From contig JAUNWC010000034.1 of the NCBI GenBank assembly GCA_030540495.1, positions 1 to 9,969 of the forward strand: a DNA stretch of 9,969 nt, read 5' to 3'. A program made the position numbers and the translations under genes. Position 1 is the first letter of the stretch, and the number at the start of each line of letters is the position of its first letter. The notes beneath the pieces were generated by a model. It saw only the letters and a list, made by a program, of their open reading frames with translations. It was not told where the DNA came from and made no database searches. The stretch comes from Bacteroidota bacterium. GTDB taxonomy: Bacteria > Bacteroidota > Bacteroidia > Bacteroidales > P3. Below are positions 7,801-9,969 of this stretch, piece by piece.

Positions 7801-9969
7801 AGTTCTATGTTGCAACCATTTGCGATGATAACTCTGAGTCAAATTCTCAAGTTTCTACATTTATTACCGAATGCGAAGCCATAAATATTCCTTACAGCAT
7901 AGATTTTGAAAGCATAACAAGTGGCTCTCGTCCTCTTTGCTGGTCGTTTATCAATAGCGTAGGAACCTATCCTTATGTCAGTGGCAATCTTTATAGAGGA
8001 CATGCTTCTGCAAAGGGATTAGAATTCCACTCCAATGGTACTTATTCTAATCCTTCTTCTGCAGTCATTGCCGTTATGCCTAAATTTACCACAGAGTTAA
8101 ATCAACTTTCTGTTGAATTTTGGACAAGACCAGAAAGCAACCCTAATAACAATAGTTATTCTTCCGGTCGTTTGGAAATAGGTTATGTAACCGACCCAAC
8201 AGATGCAAGTACATTTATTATGGTAGATTCTGTTAGCGCATTTACTCTTACAGACAGTGCTTATCACAGATACAGAGTTAATTTTGACCAAGTAGATTTG
8301 GGAGAGGCTGAAGCAGGATATATTGCTTTCCGTCATGTAACCATTGCTACAAATTATTATTGGTATCTTGATGATGTAACAGTGGAAACCATACCAGATT
8401 GCACAGAGCCTACGGGCTTACTTGCAAGCAATATAACTTCTTCAAGTGCTGACCTTTCTTGGAATTCTTCTGAAACAAGTGTAATTCTTTATTACAAGGA
8501 ATCCTCTGCAACAGAGTTTGACTCCATAGAAAACGTTTCTCTTAACGAAGGAGTTTATACCCTTGAAAACCTTCAACCGACCACTGCTTACATTTGGAAA
8601 GTAGGTATTCTTTGTTCTTCTGATAATACAATATATTACTCTGAACCAAAGACCTTTACCACTCCTTGCGTTGCTATCAGCACGCTTCCACAAACTTGGG
8701 ACTTTGAAACAGCGGGCAATACAGGAGGTACTACTTCCAATCCATTACCTGCTTGTTGGCAAAGAATAAGTAGTTCTTCATACTATGATTATCCTTATTC
8801 TTATACTTCAACTTACTCTACTTATGCTTACGAGGGTAGTTATTGTTTGAATTTTTCTTATGGTAGTAGTTTAGGAATACTTCCTGCAGTAGATACGGAG
8901 ACCTTACCTATAAACACGCTTCAACTTTCATTATATGCAAGAAAAGGTTATTCCAATATTTCCTTACAAGTAGGAGTTATGACCGACCCAACAGATTCTA
9001 CTACATTCTCCGCTGTTACTACCATTCCTTTGACTTCTACTTATGAATTTTATGAAATTCCTTTAACCACTTACGACGGAACAGGTACTTATATTGTTAT
9101 CAAAGGTACTAACTCCAATGCAATGTATGTAGATAATGTAACACTTGACCTTGTGCCTGCATGTACTCGTCCTTCTGATATAGAAATAACAGCAACAGCC
9201 GACCAAGCAACTATTTCTTGGTCTTCTACAGGCGAGAATTTTGAGGTTTATTACAAGGAAAGCTCAGCAACAGATTATACTCTATCAACATCCACTATAA
9301 CAGCAGGAGAAACAGATAACTCTTGGACCACAACCATAACAGGTCTAAATTCTTCTACTGCTTACGATGTATATATTAAGGCTGTATGTGATGAAAGCGA
9401 ACTTTCTTCTCAAGAAGAAACTTTCCGTACAGCATGCACCACTATTACAGACTTTCCTTATACAGAAGATTTTGAAACTTTATCTTCCAATGATTTAGGT
9501 TGTTGGACAAACGAAAGAATATCCGGCTCAAATAATTGGATTATACAAACAGCATCTACTGGCAAAGTCGCTTATAGGTCGCACGTTACAGGCTCTACCC
9601 GTTTGGTTTCTCCTATATTTGATATGACTTCGCTTGACTCTCCTACTCTTTCATATAATTATGAGGCTTGCTCAGACCTTAATAATGGTGGCTCGGATTC
9701 CTTGTATGTCTATTATAGAACAAGTTCAGAAGATGAATGGACCTTATTAACTTCACATGCTCCTACATATGATGGAACATTCTACAGTATTGGCAACCCT
9801 ACACAATCCAATAGTATTGCACTTCCTAATGCAAGTGCAATATATCAAATTACTTTTGTTGCTGCTTGTCATGGTGGTTATGGAGTATATTTGGATAATG
9901 TTGTTATTAGCAATGGTAGTACAGTAATAGACCCTGTGGAGCCAACGGTGGCAACCAATGTTGCAAGTT
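4758..9969 (+). CDS. Giant secreted adhesin-like/FN3 repeat protein (3' end outside window)
   Basis: The frame stays open from the ATG at 4758 to the window edge, giving 1737 codons plus one base with no stop. A signal peptide (residues 1 to about 21) is followed by alternating domains. Seven are beta-sandwich domains of the cleaved-adhesin/MAM-like type (residues 25-184, 274-436, 526-685, 773-949, 1040-1215, 1305-1469, 1561-1721), each ending in a Y-[IVL]-D-[DNS]-type motif. Six are FN3 domains of 87-91 residues (185-273, 437-525, 686-772, 950-1039, 1216-1304, 1470-1560) with the usual core W, [VL]xYK and T/SxY motifs. The tail EPTVATNVAS looks like the start of a seventh FN3. Such proteins in Bacteroidota are commonly exported by the type IX system and work in adhesion or polymer binding. 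The sorting domain and any enzyme domain would lie downstream. I infer a cell-surface or secreted location and assign no specific ligand. Confidence 0.93.
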   Translation, partial: MKKGFLIMLMTLLLSISGWTQNTQPLNESFEDSNFPPDGWTLAKATSTSSNWSRYTNSSYTNTGSASANLNYNSSNNAYLITPALLPQSTDSLVFYIRRLYNAYTTDAFTVEISTTTPDVASFTTVLHTVDLTSSAITTMTRVAVSLEDYDGQTVYIAFHYNPTGGCNVYIDDVSGVNMIIPACSKPTNLVSTATTTSSITVDWTDEANSNWYVYYKNIENATNTWDSVSASEHPFEITGLDASTSYNVYVKADCGEDGLSNPLEVATFTTACGNITSLPWTTGFENESGSIPNCWDTLNSHNGYPKISSSDAYNSSSKKLEFRSNNNKRVIAIMPAFETSLDQLQLSFYTRREGLSSGTFQIGYITDVTDTNSFVALETITSTGIGDNLYHLYEVPFANIEVEDGVTPRMAFAYTSNTNYYWYLDNVTVGEIPACSRPAQITSTTTTNSATINWTSTGDNFAVLYKETSSTGEYQTSTDFTSTENGYTLTLNNLTPGTNYTYYVSAICNNDSIHSEPKTFKTECVALTTVPQCWDFENYEAETGLPICWSKTLSGASTGAYTSTYYYVNGTRSLYLSGVSNVTFLPAIDENELTLTELQLRFQVRSSSSTYTGNVEVGVMTDVTDVSTFVSVASFPINPTFEEKVAMFSAYEGDGTHIALRLTSNAGYMYAYIDSMCLEAIPECPPVQNIAVTSISSESATITWTGNNDSYLVRYKENGSTQWSEDNVATSGASATITGLSANTLYEVSIAPNCSEITENMYRTSTFTTTCAPVNVPYVVNFEDTILLNCWTIASEGEVYDSYYADPVTYPNIFVSSTYAHNGSNSWTFGGDNSKSMIVAAPKINLDIEQTRLQFYVRKYSASYDLGDITIGLMTNPTDTNTFVALRTISEADITTTYSLQTIDFNQFTDYTGDAYYIAIKYLGTESLYYYCGEYQVDDITIDNIPACTAPTNIVVSNTTSNSVVLSWTSDATNFKVYYKDASADSETEYSSVEATLTDGSYTLENLTPATTYQFYVATICDDNSESNSQVSTFITECEAINIPYSIDFESITSGSRPLCWSFINSVGTYPYVSGNLYRGHASAKGLEFHSNGTYSNPSSAVIAVMPKFTTELNQLSVEFWTRPESNPNNNSYSSGRLEIGYVTDPTDASTFIMVDSVSAFTLTDSAYHRYRVNFDQVDLGEAEAGYIAFRHVTIATNYYWYLDDVTVETIPDCTEPTGLLASNITSSSADLSWNSSETSVILYYKESSATEFDSIENVSLNEGVYTLENLQPTTAYIWKVGILCSSDNTIYYSEPKTFTTPCVAISTLPQTWDFETAGNTGGTTSNPLPACWQRISSSSYYDYPYSYTSTYSTYAYEGSYCLNFSYGSSLGILPAVDTETLPINTLQLSLYARKGYSNISLQVGVMTDPTDSTTFSAVTTIPLTSTYEFYEIPLTTYDGTGTYIVIKGTNSNAMYVDNVTLDLVPACTRPSDIEITATADQATISWSSTGENFEVYYKESSATDYTLSTSTITAGETDNSWTTTITGLNSSTAYDVYIKAVCDESELSSQEETFRTACTTITDFPYTEDFETLSSNDLGCWTNERISGSNNWIIQTASTGKVAYRSHVTGSTRLVSPIFDMTSLDSPTLSYNYEACSDLNNGGSDSLYVYYRTSSEDEWTLLTSHAPTYDGTFYSIGNPTQSNSIALPNASAIYQITFVAACHGGYGVYLDNVVISNGSTVIDPVEPTVATNVAS
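4830..5309 (+). other. Adhesin-like domain 1 (cleaved-adhesin / choice-of-anchor J type)
   Basis: Residues 25-184 begin NESFEDSNFPPDGW and end YIDDVSGV, a classic cleaved-adhesin pattern. This copy has GW where the later ones have CW. It lacks the [IV]G[YVL][MIV]T[DN]xTD strand motif that marks domains 2-6, so it belongs to a different subtype from the internal array. Confidence 0.75.
5577..7073 (+). repeat. Higher-order block copy A (adhesin 2, FN3-2, adhesin 3, FN3-3)
   Basis: Residues 274-772. Adhesin 2 most resembles adhesin 5: both have a KxLEF-type strand, VIA[IV]MP, and NYYWYLD[DN]VTV near the end. Adhesin 3 most resembles adhesin 6, which shares VAxxTxPQxWDFE and VGVMTDxTD. The FN3-2/adhesin 3 junction (SEPKTFxTxC-VA) recurs at FN3-5/adhesin 6. 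This pattern indicates an ancestral block later duplicated about 2.3 kb downstream. Confidence 0.65.
7074..7874 (+). other. Adhesin-like domain 4 with FN3-4 (between the duplicated blocks)
   Basis: Residues 773-1039. The adhesin domain (773-949) is the longest at 177 residues and carries ITIGLMTNPTDTNTF, ending YQVDDITIDNIPAC. The FN3 (950-1039) has VVLSWTS, FKVYYKDAS and LENLTPATTY. It has no obvious single partner in the array and separates the two copies of the larger duplicated block. Confidence 0.7.
7875..9437 (+). repeat. Higher-order block copy B (adhesin 5, FN3-5, adhesin 6, FN3-6)
   Basis: Residues 1040-1560, the counterpart of 5577-7073. DNA traces of the duplication remain. An 18-nt identity encodes TNYYWY at 6012-6029 and 8349-8366, and TTGGGACTTTGAAA occurs at 6359-6372 and 8696-8709. 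FN3-6 resembles FN3-2 as much as FN3-3 (both have ATI[NS]W and STG[DE]NF), so later exchange between modules is likely. Confidence 0.65.
9438..9920 (+). other. Adhesin-like domain 7 (divergent subtype)
   Basis: Residues 1561-1721 begin with DFPYTEDFET and GCW (C1582) and end GVYLDNVVISNGS. It has SPIFDMTSLDSPTLSYNYE and LYVYYRTSSEDEW, typical of MAM/cleaved-adhesin sandwiches. It lacks the TDPTDxxTF motif of domains 2-6. The following linker, VIDPVEPTVATNVAS, appears to enter another FN3 domain cut by the window edge. Confidence 0.75.

Noticed and set aside
373..9969. A functional operon linking the redox protein and the surface protein
   Set aside because: The 137-bp spacer has its own promoter-like elements and the products act in different compartments, so co-orientation alone is not enough.

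Overview
The window is AT-rich and most likely comes from a Bacteroidota genome, probably of the order Bacteroidales. The evidence is threefold. Bacteroidota-type -7 promoter boxes (TAnnTTTG) lie just upstream of both genes. Neither gene has a recognisable Shine-Dalgarno sequence, and both start in A/T-rich leaders. The second gene is a giant secreted protein of alternating gingipain-adhesin-like and fibronectin type III modules, a class common in that phylum. I see no tRNA, rRNA, CRISPR array, insertion sequence or integrase.

Layout. Positions 1-372 are non-coding. They hold an unusual 185-190 bp inverted array built from a degenerate 10-bp unit (nnAACYTAyn on one arm, its reverse complement on the other), with small hairpins in and between the arms. 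A likely promoter for the first gene follows. Positions 373-4620 encode a complete 1415-residue iron-sulfur protein. It fuses two ATPase activator domains of the 2-hydroxyacyl-CoA dehydratase (HgdC/BcrAD/BadFG) type to a DUF2229 region and a cysteine-bearing HgdB-like C-terminal region. The 137-bp spacer at 4621-4757 carries a 12-bp perfect inverted repeat whose two arms each contain a -7-like box. From 4758 to the end of the window an open frame with no stop encodes at least 1737 residues of a secreted repeat protein that continues past the window.

How the genes relate. They point the same way, but the spacer carries its own promoter-like elements and the products belong in different places: a cytoplasmic, oxygen-sensitive redox enzyme and an exported surface protein. 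I infer separate transcription units and no functional link. The redox protein probably couples ATP hydrolysis to low-potential electron transfer, but its substrate cannot be read from the sequence. The surface protein has a signal peptide, seven adhesin-like domains and six complete FN3 domains. It has a strictly recurring four-cysteine pattern and signs that it grew by duplicating a multi-domain block. Its C-terminus (sorting signal or catalytic domain) is not visible.

The least explained element is the phased decamer array at 71-260. No complete new system can be claimed from this window.
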